Below, piece after piece: positions 27,447 through 38,432 of a DNA stretch of 64,000 nt. The stretch lies in contig NZ_CP119546.1 in NCBI RefSeq assembly GCF_029277985.1, positions 3,534,001 through 3,598,000 on the forward strand. The letters are read 5' to 3'. The notes below the pieces were generated by a model. That model saw nothing but the letters and a program-made list of their open reading frames with translations. It had not been told where the DNA came from and made no database searches. A program made the position numbers and the translations under genes. The first letter of the stretch is position 1. Every line of letters starts with the position of its first letter. Origin of the DNA: Providencia stuartii. Lineage in GTDB: Bacteria > Pseudomonadota > Gammaproteobacteria > Enterobacterales > Enterobacteriaceae.

Positions 27447-28451
27447 ATGTTAAAAAATTCACTCTTTCGCTCTTTGTTGGCATTCACAACACTCAGTTTG
27501 GCCCATTTTGCATGGGCAGAAAAACCAACATTAACTGTTTATACCTATGATTCTTTTGCTGCCGAGTGGGGGCCTGGGCCACAAATTAAAAAGAATTTTG
27601 AAGCACAATGTGGTTGTGAACTCAAACTTGTGTCACTTGGAGATGGTGTAGCCCTCCTCAATCGCTTACGCATGGAAGGGAAAAAAACGAAAGCTGATAT
27701 TGTATTAGGCCTCGATAATAATCTTATTGTTTCCGCTGAAGAGACGGGTTTATTCGCACCCGCAGATATCAACACCGATACCATGAAATTACCCATAGCG
27801 TGGGATAACACCACGTTTATTCCTTATGACTATGGTTATTTTGCTTTTATCTATGACACCAACAAAATCAAAAATCCCCCCAAGAGTATGAGTGAATTAT
27901 TAGATAGCACACAACCTTGGAAAATTATCTATCAAGATCCACGCACAAGCACACCGGGCCTCGGTTTAATGTTGTGGATTGAAAAACTTTATGGTGATAA
28001 GTCAGCAGATGCATGGCAAAAAATGGCTAGCAAAACCCTTACCGTGACAAAAGGTTGGAGCGAATCCTATGGTTTGTTTTTAAAAGGTGAAGGGGATTTT
28101 GTCCTTAGCTATACATCATCACCCGGCTATCAGATCCTTAATGATAATAAAGATAACTATGCCGCAGCCCTATTCGATGAAGGGCATTACATGCAAATTG
28201 AAGTTGCGGCAAGATTAAAGACGAGTTCTCAACCTGAGTTAGCTAAGCAATTCTTAGCCTTTATGTTAACCCCTGAATTTCAAAATACCTTACCCACCAC
28301 CAATTGGATGTATCCCGTGATTGATATACCGCTACCTGACGTATACAAGGTTCTTCCTATGCCTAAAAAATCATTACAGTTTAGTGCTCAAGAGGTAGCT
28401 AAAGAACGTCAATCATGGATCCGGTTATGGCAATCCGCCGTCAGCCGTTAA
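27447..28451 (+). CDS. thiB: Thiamine/TPP-binding periplasmic protein ThiB
   Basis: Substrate-binding component of the ThiBPQ ABC importer for thiamine and its phosphates. It has 334 aa (E. coli 327). A signal peptide (1-24, FAWA/E) is followed by LTVYTYDSFAAEWGPGP, the ThiB signature, and a type II binding-protein fold. AGGA (27437-27440) lies 6 nt before this ATG, which fixes the start; the frame is open further upstream into the riboswitch, and that part is not coding. It overlaps thiP by 25 nt. Confidence 0.95.
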   Translation: MLKNSLFRSLLAFTTLSLAHFAWAEKPTLTVYTYDSFAAEWGPGPQIKKNFEAQCGCELKLVSLGDGVALLNRLRMEGKKTKADIVLGLDNNLIVSAEETGLFAPADINTDTMKLPIAWDNTTFIPYDYGYFAFIYDTNKIKNPPKSMSELLDSTQPWKIIYQDPRTSTPGLGLMLWIEKLYGDKSADAWQKMASKTLTVTKGWSESYGLFLKGEGDFVLSYTSSPGYQILNDNKDNYAAALFDEGHYMQIEVAARLKTSSQPELAKQFLAFMLTPEFQNTLPTTNWMYPVIDIPLPDVYKVLPMPKKSLQFSAQEVAKERQSWIRLWQSAVSR

Positions 28452-30040
28452 TTAATTTATCGCTGATTCCGGGGGCGTTAGCCTCCGGTTTATTAGTCAC
28501 GGTTGCACTATTGGCTTTTGGTGCACTTTGGATTTTTTCGCCCGTCATCTCCGTTAACGACATTTTTAACGACAGCTATTTATGGCATGTCATTGGATTT
28601 ACTTTTTGGCAAGCTTTTCTCTCTGCCCTATTTTCTGTTCTTCCCGCGATTATACTTGCTAGAGCGCTTTATCGGCGTAGGTTTTTAGGTAGGACTCTGT
28701 TATTACGTCTTTGTGCTATGACGCTCGTTTTACCCGTGCTTGTGGCTGTGTTTGGTATTTTATCTATTTACGGAAAAACAGGTTGGCTTGCTCTCGTATT
28801 TCAATATGTTGGCCTTGAATATCATTTCACCCCCTATGGCCTTCAAGGCATACTGCTCGCGCATATTTTCTTTAATATGCCACTCGCGACGCGTATGTTG
28901 TTGCAATCACTTGAGAGTATATCGATAGAACAACGTCAAATCGCCGCACAACTAGGCCTAAATGAATGGCAACAGTTTCGTCTTTTAGAGTGGCCTTACT
29001 TGCGTAGGCAGATGTTGCCTACCGCAGCACTTATTTTTATGCTCTGCTTCGCCAGTTTTGCTACTGTACTGGCTCTTGGCGGAGGGCCAGCAGCAACCAC
29101 TATCGAGCTTGCGATTTATCAAGCCTTAAACTACGACTTTGACCTTGGACGTGCAGCCATTCTTGCTCTAATCCAGCTTGTCTTTTGTGTCGGTTTAATG
29201 TTTCTGAGCCAAAAGATAAACAGCCTATTTTCAATAGGCCATAGTCAGCATGCTCAATGGTATGATCCTTCAGATAATAATTTCCGTCGCATACGTGACG
29301 CCATTGTGATTATTGCGGCTATTTTATTTCTTGTGCCACCGCTCTTAGCGATTATCGTTGATGGTTTAAACGGGCGTCTACTTGATGTTCTCAGTCAATC
29401 CGCGCTTTGGCAAGCCGCTGCTACATCACTATTTATCGCCTTATGTGCTGGCCTACTGTGTGTTTTACTCACAATGATGCTGCTCTGGAGCAGCCGTGAA
29501 CTTCGTTTACGCCGTGCAATCAAGCTAGGACAAGCAATGGAGCTTAGTGGATTATTGATTTTAGCGATGCCGGGAATTGTCCTCGCCACCGGTTTTTTTA
29601 TTCTATTTAATGAAACAATCGGCCTACCTGACTCCCCGTATGCGTTAGTGATAATGACCAATGCGTTACTGGCTATCCCTTATGCACTAAAAGTATTGGA
29701 AAATCCTATGCGAGACCTCGCAGAACGTTATAATCCACTTTGCCATTCATTGGGTATTAGCGGTGTTCATCGATTACGTATCATTGAATTGAAAGCCTTA
29801 AAAAAACCACTCTCTCAAGCCCTTGCCTTTGCTTGTGTCATTTCTATTGGTGACTTTGGTGTGGTGGCACTATTTGGCAATGAAGATTTTCGCACCCTAC
29901 CCTATTACCTGTATCAACAAATAGGGGCTTATCGAACAAATGATGGTGCCGTTACCGCTATGTTGCTACTTTTAATCTGTTTTGCTTTGTTTAGCCTACT
30001 CGAACGTATATCAGGAAAAGATCATGATAGAGTTAAATAA
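28427..30040 (+). CDS. thiP: Thiamine ABC transporter permease ThiP
   Basis: Inner-membrane permease with two fused BPD_transp domains, 537 aa from this start (E. coli 536) and about 11-12 hydrophobic segments. Both EAA-type loops are visible, near [15 protein letters not shown] and [13 protein letters not shown]. The chosen ATG gives MAIRRQPLI, which matches the E. coli start; another ATG 4 codons upstream (28415) is possible. It overlaps thiB by 25 nt and thiQ by 17 nt, so the three are translated together. Confidence 0.93.
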   Translation: MAIRRQPLINLSLIPGALASGLLVTVALLAFGALWIFSPVISVNDIFNDSYLWHVIGFTFWQAFLSALFSVLPAIILARALYRRRFLGRTLLLRLCAMTLVLPVLVAVFGILSIYGKTGWLALVFQYVGLEYHFTPYGLQGILLAHIFFNMPLATRMLLQSLESISIEQRQIAAQLGLNEWQQFRLLEWPYLRRQMLPTAALIFMLCFASFATVLALGGGPAATTIELAIYQALNYDFDLGRAAILALIQLVFCVGLMFLSQKINSLFSIGHSQHAQWYDPSDNNFRRIRDAIVIIAAILFLVPPLLAIIVDGLNGRLLDVLSQSALWQAAATSLFIALCAGLLCVLLTMMLLWSSRELRLRRAIKLGQAMELSGLLILAMPGIVLATGFFILFNETIGLPDSPYALVIMTNALLAIPYALKVLENPMRDLAERYNPLCHSLGISGVHRLRIIELKALKKPLSQALAFACVISIGDFGVVALFGNEDFRTLPYYLYQQIGAYRTNDGAVTAMLLLLICFALFSLLERISGKDHDRVK

Positions 30041-30731
30041 AATTGATTATCAATATGATAGCCTGAATATGCAGTTTAATTTTTCCATACAAGCAGGCGA
30101 GCGAGTTGCCATCATGGGGCCTAGTGGTGCAGGAAAAAGCACATTGTTAAGCCTCATTAGCGGCTTTCAATTAGCAAAAAGTGGCGCCATTTTATTAAAT
30201 GGAGAGGATCATACCTATACGCCCCCAGCGAAACGCCCTGTATCCATGTTATTTCAGGAAAATAATCTCTTTGCTCATTTGAGTGTTAGGCAAAACATTG
30301 GATTAGGGCTACACCCCGGTTTACGGTTAAATCAACAACAGGTACAACAAGTCGAATTGATCGCAGCTCAGGTCAGCCTTGATGAATTTTTAGATAGATT
30401 ACCGGCTCAGTTATCAGGAGGTCAGCGCCAACGAGCCGCATTAGCACGTTGTTTAATCCGCCAACAGCCTATCTTGTTGCTAGACGAACCATTTTCTGCC
30501 CTCGATCCCGCCTTACGTAATGAGATGTTGTTACTACTCGATGAAATTTGCCTATCTAAAGCCATAACACTGGTAATGGTGTCGCATAATATAGAAGATG
30601 CCTTACAAATAGCACCTAGAACAATGATCATTCATGATGGCGCTATTGCGTACGATGGTAGCACCAAGACATTATTATCAGGGAGCAATCCAGCGTCAGA
30701 ATTACTGGGCATTACAAAAAATACTGTATAA
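30024..30731 (+). CDS. thiQ: Thiamine ABC transporter ATP-binding protein ThiQ
   Basis: ATPase of the ThiBPQ importer, 235 aa (E. coli 232). Walker A is GPSGAGKS (about 33-40), the ABC signature is LSGGQRQR, Walker B is ILLLDEP, and the switch His is in [15 protein letters not shown] before the ATG at 30024 fixes the start, within the last codons of thiP. Its stop codon overlaps the degenerate LexA-like site of polB. Confidence 0.95.
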   Translation: MIELNKIDYQYDSLNMQFNFSIQAGERVAIMGPSGAGKSTLLSLISGFQLAKSGAILLNGEDHTYTPPAKRPVSMLFQENNLFAHLSVRQNIGLGLHPGLRLNQQQVQQVELIAAQVSLDEFLDRLPAQLSGGQRQRAALARCLIRQQPILLLDEPFSALDPALRNEMLLLLDEICLSKAITLVMVSHNIEDALQIAPRTMIIHDGAIAYDGSTKTLLSGSNPASELLGITKNTV

Positions 30732-30753
30732 AACCCCACCCATATCGTATAGT
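30724..30753 (+). promoter_or_regulatory. polB promoter with degenerate LexA box
   Basis: CTGTATAAAACCCCAC at 30724-30739 matches the E. coli polB (dinA) LexA box as I recall it (CTGTATAAAACCACAG) at 14 of 16 positions, but the conserved right half ACAG has become CCAC. A -10-like TATAGT lies at 30748-30753, so the site would cover the -35 region. LexA binding is probably weak or lost; this is inference. Confidence 0.5.
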
Positions 30754-30784
30754 AGGTTCGTTAATTGTTGACGCGAGCCTCTCT

Positions 30785-33136
30785 ATGCCTCAATTTATGT
30801 CTCCTGCTGAAAAAGGCTTTATTCTCAGCCGTCATTGGAAAGATACCCGCCAAGGGGTTGAAGTCAGCTATTGGCTGCTGACTGATCATGGCGCTCGCAA
30901 GGTCACTGTACCTATCCAACAAGCCATCGCATTTATTCCTATTTCATCGCTCCCCACAATACAACCTTGGTTAGACAAGCAAGCTAATTTGACATATCGC
31001 CCCGTCGAACTGCGCGATTTTCATCGTGAAAAAGTGTGCGCAATCTATTGCCATCAATACCGCCAGTTACAAAATCTCGATAAGCATTGCCAAGAGTTGG
31101 GCGTAAAACTGCTAGAAGCGGATATTCGCCCTTGCGAGCGCTATCTCATGGAACGTTTTATCACTGCGCCAGTCTGGTTTTCACAAAATCAATATGGTGA
31201 ATATCACCTTAAACCTTGTGAAAGTTATCGCCCCTCAATTAAAGCTGTTTCTCTAGATATCGAAACCAGTCAACATGGCGAGCTATACTCCATTGGGCTT
31301 TCAGGCTGCGGTGATAATGTCGTGTTTATGCTAGGGCCTGAGCAAGGAGCTGCACTCACTCAAGAGCACCGGCTAGTCTATGTGAATAGTCGCCCTCAAT
31401 TACTGGAAAAGCTCAATCAATGGCTACAACAGTATGATCCTGACGCCATTATCGGCTGGAATCTCATTCAATTTGATTTAAACATATTACACAAACATGC
31501 CGAGCGCTACGGCGTCCCACTGTTGCTTGGCCGCCAAGGAAAAAAGTTAGAATGGCGTGAACATGGCTTTAAACAAGGTGTATTTTTTGCCTCTGCTGAA
31601 GGGAGGCTAATTATCGATGGGATTGATGCTCTCAAAGCTGCCACGTGGAATTTCGCTTCATTCAGTTTAGAATTTGTTGCACAAGAATTGCTGGGGGAAG
31701 GAAAAGCAATCGATAGTCCTTATGACCGTATGGATGAAATCAATCGGCGGTTTCATCATGATAAACCAGCGCTTGCACACTATAACATTCAAGACTGTAT
31801 TTTAGTCCATCGCATTTTTGAGAAAACAGATTTAATGGCTTTCTTGCAAGAGCGTTCCACCGTCACAGGACTTGCCGTTGATCGAATGGGTGGCTCTGTC
31901 GCTGCATTTTCACATTTATATATCCCGCGCCTGCATCGACTAGGGTTTGTCGCACCAAATCTTACCGAACAAAAATTACAGCATAATCCCGGTGGTTTTG
32001 TGATGGATTCACAGCCTGGTTTATATGACTCGGTTTTAGTTCTTGATTATAAAAGCTTGTATCCATCCATTATTCGCACCTTTTTAATCGACCCCGCAGG
32101 CATGGTTGAAGGACTTGCCTCCCCGAATCAACACGCGTCTGTCAGCGGTTTTCGTGATGCATGGTTTTCACGTACCGTTCACTGCTTACCTGATATTGTT
32201 AGCCATATATGGCAAGGACGAGATAAAGCGAAACAACAAAATAATGCGCCATTATCGCAAGCGTTAAAAATCATTATGAATGCCTTTGCGGGGGTGTTAG
32301 GCGCTGAAGGATGTCGCTTTTTTGATCCTCGCCTTACCGCATCCATTACGATGCGTGGCCATGAAATCATGAAAATCACTAAGCAGTTAATTGAGGAAAA
32401 AGGCTACCAAGTCATTTATGGCGATACTGACTCAACCTTTGTGTGGCTAAAAAAGTCGCATACACAAGAGCAAGCACAACAAATTGGCTTTGAACTCCGT
32501 GATTACGTGAATAATTGGTGGAAGGAACATTTACGTGATGAATGGCAATTGAATGGGGTTCTTGAACTTGAATTCGAAACGCATTATCGACGTTTTTTAA
32601 TGCCAACTATCCGAGGGTCAGACTCTGGCAGTAAAAAGCGATATGCTGGACTCAGTGGCGATAACATGGTGTTTCGCGGATTAGAGACAATCCGTTCCGA
32701 TTGGACACCTTTAGCGCAATATTTTCAAAAAGAGCTCTATACACGTATCTTTCATCGTCAGCCCTATCGTGAGTTTATCCGCGAATATGTACAGTCTATT
32801 CGTCATGGCGACTATGATAAACGTCTCATTTACCGTAAACGCTTACGCCGCAAACTATCTGACTATCAACGTAATGTACCACCACATGTCAAAGCCGCCC
32901 GCAAGGCAGATGAGTATAACTTGGCACAACAGCGTCCCCAACAATATCAAAATGGCGGTTGGATAAGCTATATCATCACGCTTGCAGGTCCTGAACCCCT
33001 TGAGATTATTACGGCTAAACCTGACTATGAGCACTATGTTCTGAAACAGATAAAACCTATCGCCGATGCTATTTTGCCTTTTTTACAAGACGATTTTGAT
33101 ACCATTTTGACAGGCCAGATAAATTTACTGTTTTAA
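30785..33136 (+). CDS. polB: DNA polymerase II, with an altered motif B
   Basis: Family-B DNA polymerase that acts in replication restart and translesion synthesis, SOS-induced in E. coli. It has 783 aa, the same as E. coli. The 3'-5' exonuclease motifs are intact: SLDIET, NLIQFDL and YNIQDC. Polymerase motifs A (DYKSLYPSI) and C (YGDTDST) are intact. Motif B reads [12 protein letters not shown]: residue 502 is Ala (GCG, 32288-32290) where E. coli has Tyr and family B almost always has YG. The ribosome site is weak, and a second ATG at codon 5 is a possible start. It follows thiQ by 53 bp and is followed by rapA, as polB-rapA is in E. coli. Confidence 0.95.
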   Translation: MPQFMSPAEKGFILSRHWKDTRQGVEVSYWLLTDHGARKVTVPIQQAIAFIPISSLPTIQPWLDKQANLTYRPVELRDFHREKVCAIYCHQYRQLQNLDKHCQELGVKLLEADIRPCERYLMERFITAPVWFSQNQYGEYHLKPCESYRPSIKAVSLDIETSQHGELYSIGLSGCGDNVVFMLGPEQGAALTQEHRLVYVNSRPQLLEKLNQWLQQYDPDAIIGWNLIQFDLNILHKHAERYGVPLLLGRQGKKLEWREHGFKQGVFFASAEGRLIIDGIDALKAATWNFASFSLEFVAQELLGEGKAIDSPYDRMDEINRRFHHDKPALAHYNIQDCILVHRIFEKTDLMAFLQERSTVTGLAVDRMGGSVAAFSHLYIPRLHRLGFVAPNLTEQKLQHNPGGFVMDSQPGLYDSVLVLDYKSLYPSIIRTFLIDPAGMVEGLASPNQHASVSGFRDAWFSRTVHCLPDIVSHIWQGRDKAKQQNNAPLSQALKIIMNAFAGVLGAEGCRFFDPRLTASITMRGHEIMKITKQLIEEKGYQVIYGDTDSTFVWLKKSHTQEQAQQIGFELRDYVNNWWKEHLRDEWQLNGVLELEFETHYRRFLMPTIRGSDSGSKKRYAGLSGDNMVFRGLETIRSDWTPLAQYFQKELYTRIFHRQPYREFIREYVQSIRHGDYDKRLIYRKRLRRKLSDYQRNVPPHVKAARKADEYNLAQQRPQQYQNGGWISYIITLAGPEPLEIITAKPDYEHYVLKQIKPIADAILPFLQDDFDTILTGQINLLF

Positions 33137-33240
33137 AAGGATTAATTTTTGTGCAATTTTTTGCTAAAATAATGGGCTATCCATCCCGTTTTAAAGTGGG
33201 AGCCTCTCTTGTAAATGCAAAGAGAAAACACAATATTAAG

Positions 33241-33285
33241 CAACAATAAAAAAAATAGTATTTTATAATACGTTGTTGTTTTTTT
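33241..33285 (+). terminator. Possible polB terminator
   Basis: CAACAA (33241-33246) pairs with TTGTTG (33273-33278), with an inner GTATT/AATAC stem (33258-33262 with 33267-33271), and a run of seven T follows. The stem is AT-rich and interrupted, so the call is tentative. Confidence 0.4.
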
Positions 33286-33334
33286 AACAGGTGACGATAA
33301 GCCTTGCTTGAATTAATATAACGCCCCTTTGGTA

Positions 33335-33424
33335 TCTCGCACTTCGTTACTACACAAAAATTTGCGAGACAATTAGCAATAATTGTCCTTCGGGCAACGA
33401 CTACAATTAATATTCATATTGCCC
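33335..33424 (+). repeat. Three successive inverted repeats before rapA
   Basis: Stem 1 is TCTCGCA (33335-33341) with TGCGAGA (33363-33369). Stem 2 is GACAATTA (33368-33375) with TAATTGTC (33380-33387), closed by a GCAA tetraloop. Stem 3 is GGGCAA (33392-33397) with TTGCCC (33419-33424). Stems 1 and 2 share two bases, so they compete at their border. The region could be a structured mRNA leader; its function is unknown. Confidence 0.5.
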
Positions 33425-33516
33425 TTGTTTTACCAACACAAAGTGACGGCAAATATATAATTAGCCTGAAAAAATCTAAAAACAAACTATCAAAATTATG
33501 GAATTGAGTTAAACCT

Positions 33517-36423
33517 ATGCCATTTACTCTTGGTCAGCGCTGGATCAGCGATACAGAAAGCGAGCTCGGATTAGGCGCCGTTGTGGCTATTGATGCCCGT
33601 ATGGTGACTTTACTTTTTCCCGCCAGTGGTGAGAATCGTCTCTACTCACGTCATGATGCACCTATTACCCGAGTGATGTTCAATGAAGGTGATACCATTA
33701 CCAGTCATGAAGGCTGGCAGCTCAAGGTCGAAAGTGTCAAAGAGGATAACGGCCTACTTATTTACAGTGGTACTCGCCTTGATACAGATGAACAAGATGT
33801 TACCCTGAGAGAAGTTTTTCTCGACAGTAAATTAACATTTAATAAGCCACAAGACCGTCTATTTGCAGGTCAAATTGACCGCATGGATCGCTTTGCCTTA
33901 CGTTATCGTGCCCGCAAGTTTCAAAGTGAGCAAGTGAAACACCAAGCAACAGGTCTACGAGGCATTCGTGCCAGTTTAATACCTCACCAATTGCATATTG
34001 CCAATGAAGTCGGTAAACGTCACCATCCGCGCGTATTACTTGCAGATGAGGTCGGTTTAGGTAAAACAATTGAAGCCGGTATGATTATCCATCAACAGTT
34101 GATGGCAGGCCGAGCAGAACGTGTTCTGATTATTGTACCTGAGAGCTTACAACATCAGTGGCTGGTTGAAATGTTGCGTCGTTTCAACCTACGCTTTTCT
34201 CTGTTTGATGATAGTCGTTATAGTGAAGCGCAACATGACAGCGATAATCCATTTGAAACAGAACAACTGGTTCTGTGCTCATTAGACTTTGTTCGTCGTA
34301 ACAAGCAACGTTTCGACCTACTTGTCGAGGCTGGCTGGGATATGATGATTGTGGATGAAGCTCACCACTTACAGTGGAGTGAGGCTGCACCAAGTCGTGA
34401 ATATCAGGTCATTGAAAGCTTAGCTGAACATATTCCATCTGTGTTGCTACTGACGGCAACGCCGGAACAATTAGGCCAAGAAAGCCATTTTGCACGCCTT
34501 CGTTTGCTTGATCCAAATCGCTTCCATGACTATCAAGAATTTATCGATGAGCAGGCTAACTATCGCCCTGTCGCCGACGCTGTCTCATTATTGTTATCAG
34601 GTGAAACGCTCACGCATGATCAACAAAATCTTCTCAATGAGTTAATCAAAGAACAAGATATCGAGCCATTATTGAAAGCAGCGAATATTGACAGTGCAGA
34701 CGGCACCGCCGCCCGTCAAGAGTTAATCAGCATGCTAATGGATCGACACGGTACCAGCCGCCTATTATTTAGAAATACACGTAATGGCGTTAAAGGCTTC
34801 CCACACCGTGAGTTGCACTCATTAAAAATGCCACTGCCTACCCAATACCAAACAGCCATTAAAGTTGCAGGTATTATGGGTACGAAAAAAGATCTCGAAA
34901 CCCGCGCTAAAGAGATGTTATACCCTGAGCAAATTTACCAAGAATTTGAAGGTGAAAATGCAACGTGGTGGAACTTCGATCCTCGGGTTGAGTGGCTGCT
35001 CGGCTACTTAATGGCAAACCGCAATGAAAAAGTGCTGGTTATCTGCGCGAAAGCTGCAACAGCGCTACAATTAGAACAAGTTTTACGTGAACGTGAAGGG
35101 ATCCGAGCCGCGGTATTCCATGAAGGCTTGTCATTGCTTGAACGTGACCGTGCCGCTGCTTACTTTGCTTCTCAAGAAGATGGCGCACAAGTGCTACTTT
35201 GTTCTGAAATTGGTTCTGAAGGCCGTAACTTCCAATTTGCGAACCAATTGGTGATGTTTGACTTACCATTTAACCCTGATCTTTTAGAACAGCGTATTGG
35301 TCGATTAGATCGTATTGGTCAAACTCGCGATATTATCTTAAGCGTGCCTTATTTAGAAAACACCGCACAAGCCGTGCTATTACGTTGGTATCATGAGGGC
35401 TTAGATGCTTTTGAGCACACTTGTCCTACAGGCCGCACCATCTACGATAAATACTATCAACAACTGTTGCAATACATGGCTGAGCCAACAGTCACAGACG
35501 GCTTTGATGAGTTTTTAAAAACCTGCCGTGAAGAGCATGAAGCATTAAAATCACAGCTAGAACAAGGCCGTGACCGTTTGCTCGAAATGCACTCTAATGG
35601 GGGGGAATCAGGTATTAAATTAGCTGAAACCATCGGTGCTGAAGACAATGATACTGAATTGGTCAATTTTGCACTCAATCTGTTTGATATTGTAGGTATT
35701 AATCAAGAAGACAAGAGTGATAACTTACTGATCTTAACCCCTTCAGATCATATGTTAGTACCGGATTTTCCTGGCTTACCACAAGATGGCTGCACCATCA
35801 CCTTTGATCGTGAGCAAGCGCTGTCTCGTGAAGACACTCAATTTATTAGCTGGGAACACCCAATTATTCGCAATGGGTTAGATTTAGTTTTATCTGGTGA
35901 CACGGGTAGCTGTGCCGTTTCTTTATTGAAAAACAAAGCGCTACCTGTCGGTACATTGCTAACGGAATTAATTTATGTTCTCGAAGCGCAAGCACCGAAA
36001 AATCTGCAAATTAGCCGTTTCTTACCAGCAACGCCGATTCGTTTATTAATTGATCTCAAAGGGAATAACCTTTCATCACAAGTTGAGTTTGAAAGTTTTA
36101 ACCGCCAACTCAATGCGATCAATCGCCATATGGCAAGCAAATTGGTTAATGCGGTTCAAAATGAAGTGCATTCGGTACTAAAATTGTCGGAGCCTATGGT
36201 AGAAAAAGAAGCTGAAGTGCTGATTGCTAATGCAAAAGAAGCCGCAGATAAGGCTCTATCACTGGAATTGGCACGACTTGAAGCGCTGAAAGCAGTTAAC
36301 CCGAATATTCGTGATGAAGAGTTGTCTGTCATTGAAGAGGAACGTAAACAATTGATCGATAATATCGGACAAGCGACATGGCGTCTTGATGCGATTCGAT
36401 TAGTTGTTGTGACTCATCAATAA
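33517..36423 (+). CDS. rapA: RNA polymerase-associated helicase-like protein RapA (HepA)
   Basis: Swi2/Snf2 ATPase that binds core RNA polymerase and promotes its recycling after termination. It has 968 aa, identical in length to E. coli. N-terminal Tudor-like domains are followed by the helicase core with Walker [10 protein letters not shown] (about 176-184), DEAH in [15 protein letters not shown], and motif VI in [11 protein letters not shown], with the spacer and C-terminal domains after it. The ribosome site before the ATG is poor (TTGAG), which may matter given the structured leader. Confidence 0.95.
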   Translation: MPFTLGQRWISDTESELGLGAVVAIDARMVTLLFPASGENRLYSRHDAPITRVMFNEGDTITSHEGWQLKVESVKEDNGLLIYSGTRLDTDEQDVTLREVFLDSKLTFNKPQDRLFAGQIDRMDRFALRYRARKFQSEQVKHQATGLRGIRASLIPHQLHIANEVGKRHHPRVLLADEVGLGKTIEAGMIIHQQLMAGRAERVLIIVPESLQHQWLVEMLRRFNLRFSLFDDSRYSEAQHDSDNPFETEQLVLCSLDFVRRNKQRFDLLVEAGWDMMIVDEAHHLQWSEAAPSREYQVIESLAEHIPSVLLLTATPEQLGQESHFARLRLLDPNRFHDYQEFIDEQANYRPVADAVSLLLSGETLTHDQQNLLNELIKEQDIEPLLKAANIDSADGTAARQELISMLMDRHGTSRLLFRNTRNGVKGFPHRELHSLKMPLPTQYQTAIKVAGIMGTKKDLETRAKEMLYPEQIYQEFEGENATWWNFDPRVEWLLGYLMANRNEKVLVICAKAATALQLEQVLREREGIRAAVFHEGLSLLERDRAAAYFASQEDGAQVLLCSEIGSEGRNFQFANQLVMFDLPFNPDLLEQRIGRLDRIGQTRDIILSVPYLENTAQAVLLRWYHEGLDAFEHTCPTGRTIYDKYYQQLLQYMAEPTVTDGFDEFLKTCREEHEALKSQLEQGRDRLLEMHSNGGESGIKLAETIGAEDNDTELVNFALNLFDIVGINQEDKSDNLLILTPSDHMLVPDFPGLPQDGCTITFDREQALSREDTQFISWEHPIIRNGLDLVLSGDTGSCAVSLLKNKALPVGTLLTELIYVLEAQAPKNLQISRFLPATPIRLLIDLKGNNLSSQVEFESFNRQLNAINRHMASKLVNAVQNEVHSVLKLSEPMVEKEAEVLIANAKEAADKALSLELARLEALKAVNPNIRDEELSVIEEERKQLIDNIGQATWRLDAIRLVVVTHQ

Positions 36424-36450
36424 TCACATCCTTTTAATGTTAAATCGTCA

Positions 36451-36486
36451 ATGATTTCTCCCTCAAATGAGGGAGAAATCATTTTT
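36451..36486 (+). terminator. rapA terminator
   Basis: A perfect 14-bp stem, ATGATTTCTCCCTC (36451-36464) with GAGGGAGAAATCAT (36469-36482), has an AAAT loop and is followed by TTTTTA. rluA starts only 25 bp later, so rluA expression needs read-through or a start within this stretch. Confidence 0.88.
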
Positions 36487-36511
36487 ATAAGACTCAGGAG
36501 CTTTATTTTTT

Positions 36512-37165
36512 ATGATGGAACCCTACCATCCCCCTATCGAGCCTTGGCTATATGTTCTGTATCAAGATGAACATATCATTGTCGTAAATAAGCCAAGTGG
36601 GTTACTGTCTGTTCCCGGTAAAGCCCCTGAACATCATGATAGTATTATGAGTCGTATCCTTCGAGATCACCCGAATGCAGAATCTGTTCATCGTTTAGAT
36701 ATGGCGACCAGTGGTGTCATGGCTGTTGCTCTGAACAAGCCAGCAGAACGGGAACTTAAACGCCAATTTCGCGAACGTGAACCGAAAAAACAGTATATTG
36801 CGCGTGTTTGGGGCCATCTGGAGAAGCAAGAAGGATTCATTGATTTGCCTCTAATTTGCGACTGGCCAAATCGCCCAAAACAAAAAGTGTGTTTTGAAAC
36901 TGGGAAATCGGCACAAACTGAATACCAAGTTTTGGAATATGAAGAGCAGGCAACTCGTGTAAAACTTTCCCCTATCACCGGCCGTTCACATCAATTGCGC
37001 GTTCACATGTTAGCGCTAGGCCACCCTATCCTCGGTGATCGGTTCTATGCTCATGAACAAGCACGTGCACTGGCTCCACGTTTACAATTACATGCGCAAG
37101 CGCTTTATATTACTCACCCAGCCTACGGCACTCCTATGCATTTTAGCTGCCAACCCGATTTTTAG
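36512..37165 (+). CDS. rluA: Dual-specificity pseudouridine synthase RluA
   Basis: Makes pseudouridine at position 746 of 23S rRNA and at 32 of several tRNAs. It has 217 aa (E. coli 219). The catalytic Asp is D63 in VHRLDMATSGV; other family blocks are NKPSGLLSVPG and ITGRSHQLRVHM. It lacks an S4 domain, as expected for RluA. AGGAG lies about 12 nt before the first of two adjacent ATG codons. It is convergent with djlA. Confidence 0.95.
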   Translation: MMEPYHPPIEPWLYVLYQDEHIIVVNKPSGLLSVPGKAPEHHDSIMSRILRDHPNAESVHRLDMATSGVMAVALNKPAERELKRQFREREPKKQYIARVWGHLEKQEGFIDLPLICDWPNRPKQKVCFETGKSAQTEYQVLEYEEQATRVKLSPITGRSHQLRVHMLALGHPILGDRFYAHEQARALAPRLQLHAQALYITHPAYGTPMHFSCQPDF

Positions 37166-37185
37166 GTTTATTTAATCATATGAAT

Positions 37186-37232
37186 AAAAAACCATCATAC
37201 GTAATGCCAATAGCACCACGTTATGATGGTTT
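37186..37232 (-). terminator. Terminator between rluA and djlA
   Basis: AAACCATCAT (37189-37198) and ATGATGGTTT (37223-37232) form a perfect 10-bp stem, and the T run follows on the minus strand. It therefore fits djlA, although it is about 210 bp past the djlA stop, and may also stop rluA transcripts. Confidence 0.65.
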
Positions 37233-37441
37233 AAAAAGTATTGTTCTGTTTTTGATATAACATGTGCCTTTAACGCGATACTTCATAAATACTCAATATC
37301 GGATAGGCATTTTCCTCAATAGTTCGTGCTAAAGCTAAGTATCCTGTGATGCGACTCCCTAGCAGCATATATCAGTATGTGACTAAGGACTCGCCAATGA
37401 AAATAACAACGCTATAGAACGAAATATGACGGGAAAAGAGA

Positions 37442-38254
37442 TTATTTGAAATTCCGCTCTCTCTTAATCAAATCATAGGCAGCCTGTATTGACTGCGTTT
37501 TCTGTTTTGCAATTTCCATCATCTCTGGAGGCAACCCTTTTGCTATCAATTTATCTGGATGGTGCTCACTCATTAATTTACGGTATGCGCGTTTAATGGT
37601 TGTGGGGTCATCATTAATGGAGACGCCAAGCACTTTGCATGCATCTTCAATTGTTGGCCCATTAGAAGACTGATAATGACCACCTGATTGATGCGAGTAG
37701 CCATGTCCAAATTGCCGACCTCCTTGGATCATGTCTAAGAATTGCTCAAATTGTGTTTTCGAGATCCCCAGTTCTTCAGCGATAATAAACAGGACTTTTC
37801 TTTCATTTGGGTGCAGGTTGCCATCGGCAAATGCCGCCTGTAGTTGAATTTCCAGAAACATCTGAATTAAGTCAAAGCGACCATAGCAAGCCATACGTAA
37901 TTGTTTAAGGACATCACGCAATGGAAAATCAGGTGATTTACCTTCTCTAAATGCTTGTTGAGCCGCCTTGCGTGTTTCGCCATGTATCTGCATTCTGTCC
38001 ATCAAGTTTGATGCTAATTGAATGTCTGTCTCGGTTACACGGCCTTTTGCTTTTGTTAAATGCCCGAGAATTTGGAAGGTACTGGCGAAGAATATGATCT
38101 GGCGATCGCGCTTATTCATCGCACCAGAAAATTTACGTTGCGCTGATGCTTTATCAAAACCATGACCTAAAATTAACCCTACAAGTGCGCCCCAGAAGCC
38201 TAAACCCGAGACTATTGCGAGTACAACACCTATAATTTTGCCCCAATAGTGCAT
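37442..38254 (-). CDS. djlA: Membrane-anchored co-chaperone DjlA
   Basis: Type III J-domain protein that stimulates DnaK and is linked to capsule and envelope signalling in E. coli. It has 270 aa (E. coli 271). A single N-terminal membrane helix (about 7-30) is rich in small residues and serves dimerisation. A TerB-like central domain (about 50-180) and a Gly/Gln-rich linker follow. The C-terminal J domain (about 205-270) carries the HPD triad in [14 protein letters not shown] precedes the ATG. It is divergent from lptD, as in E. coli. Confidence 0.95.
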   Translation of the reverse strand: MHYWGKIIGVVLAIVSGLGFWGALVGLILGHGFDKASAQRKFSGAMNKRDRQIIFFASTFQILGHLTKAKGRVTETDIQLASNLMDRMQIHGETRKAAQQAFREGKSPDFPLRDVLKQLRMACYGRFDLIQMFLEIQLQAAFADGNLHPNERKVLFIIAEELGISKTQFEQFLDMIQGGRQFGHGYSHQSGGHYQSSNGPTIEDACKVLGVSINDDPTTIKRAYRKLMSEHHPDKLIAKGLPPEMMEIAKQKTQSIQAAYDLIKRERNFK

Positions 38255-38432
38255 ATATCCCTCAATTCTTCAATGCTCAGAATGCAATTTTGCATTATCA
38301 TACTATCCATTCTGCTCGGTGCATAACTACAAGCGCGTAAAGTTTTTTACATTATACTGGCGCAATGTAGTTGGCTAAGTTAGTCTTTGAGCGTTTGCCG
38401 GCTATGCCAATTACGACGGAACCGCATATTTA

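Larger units (their letters stand above)
33137..33516. other. polB-rapA intergenic region with several hairpins
   Basis: A 380-bp stretch without a credible gene. It contains a terminator-like AT-rich hairpin (33241-33287) and three consecutive inverted repeats (33335-33424). The rapA promoter must be here, but I could not assign it. Confidence 0.6.
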
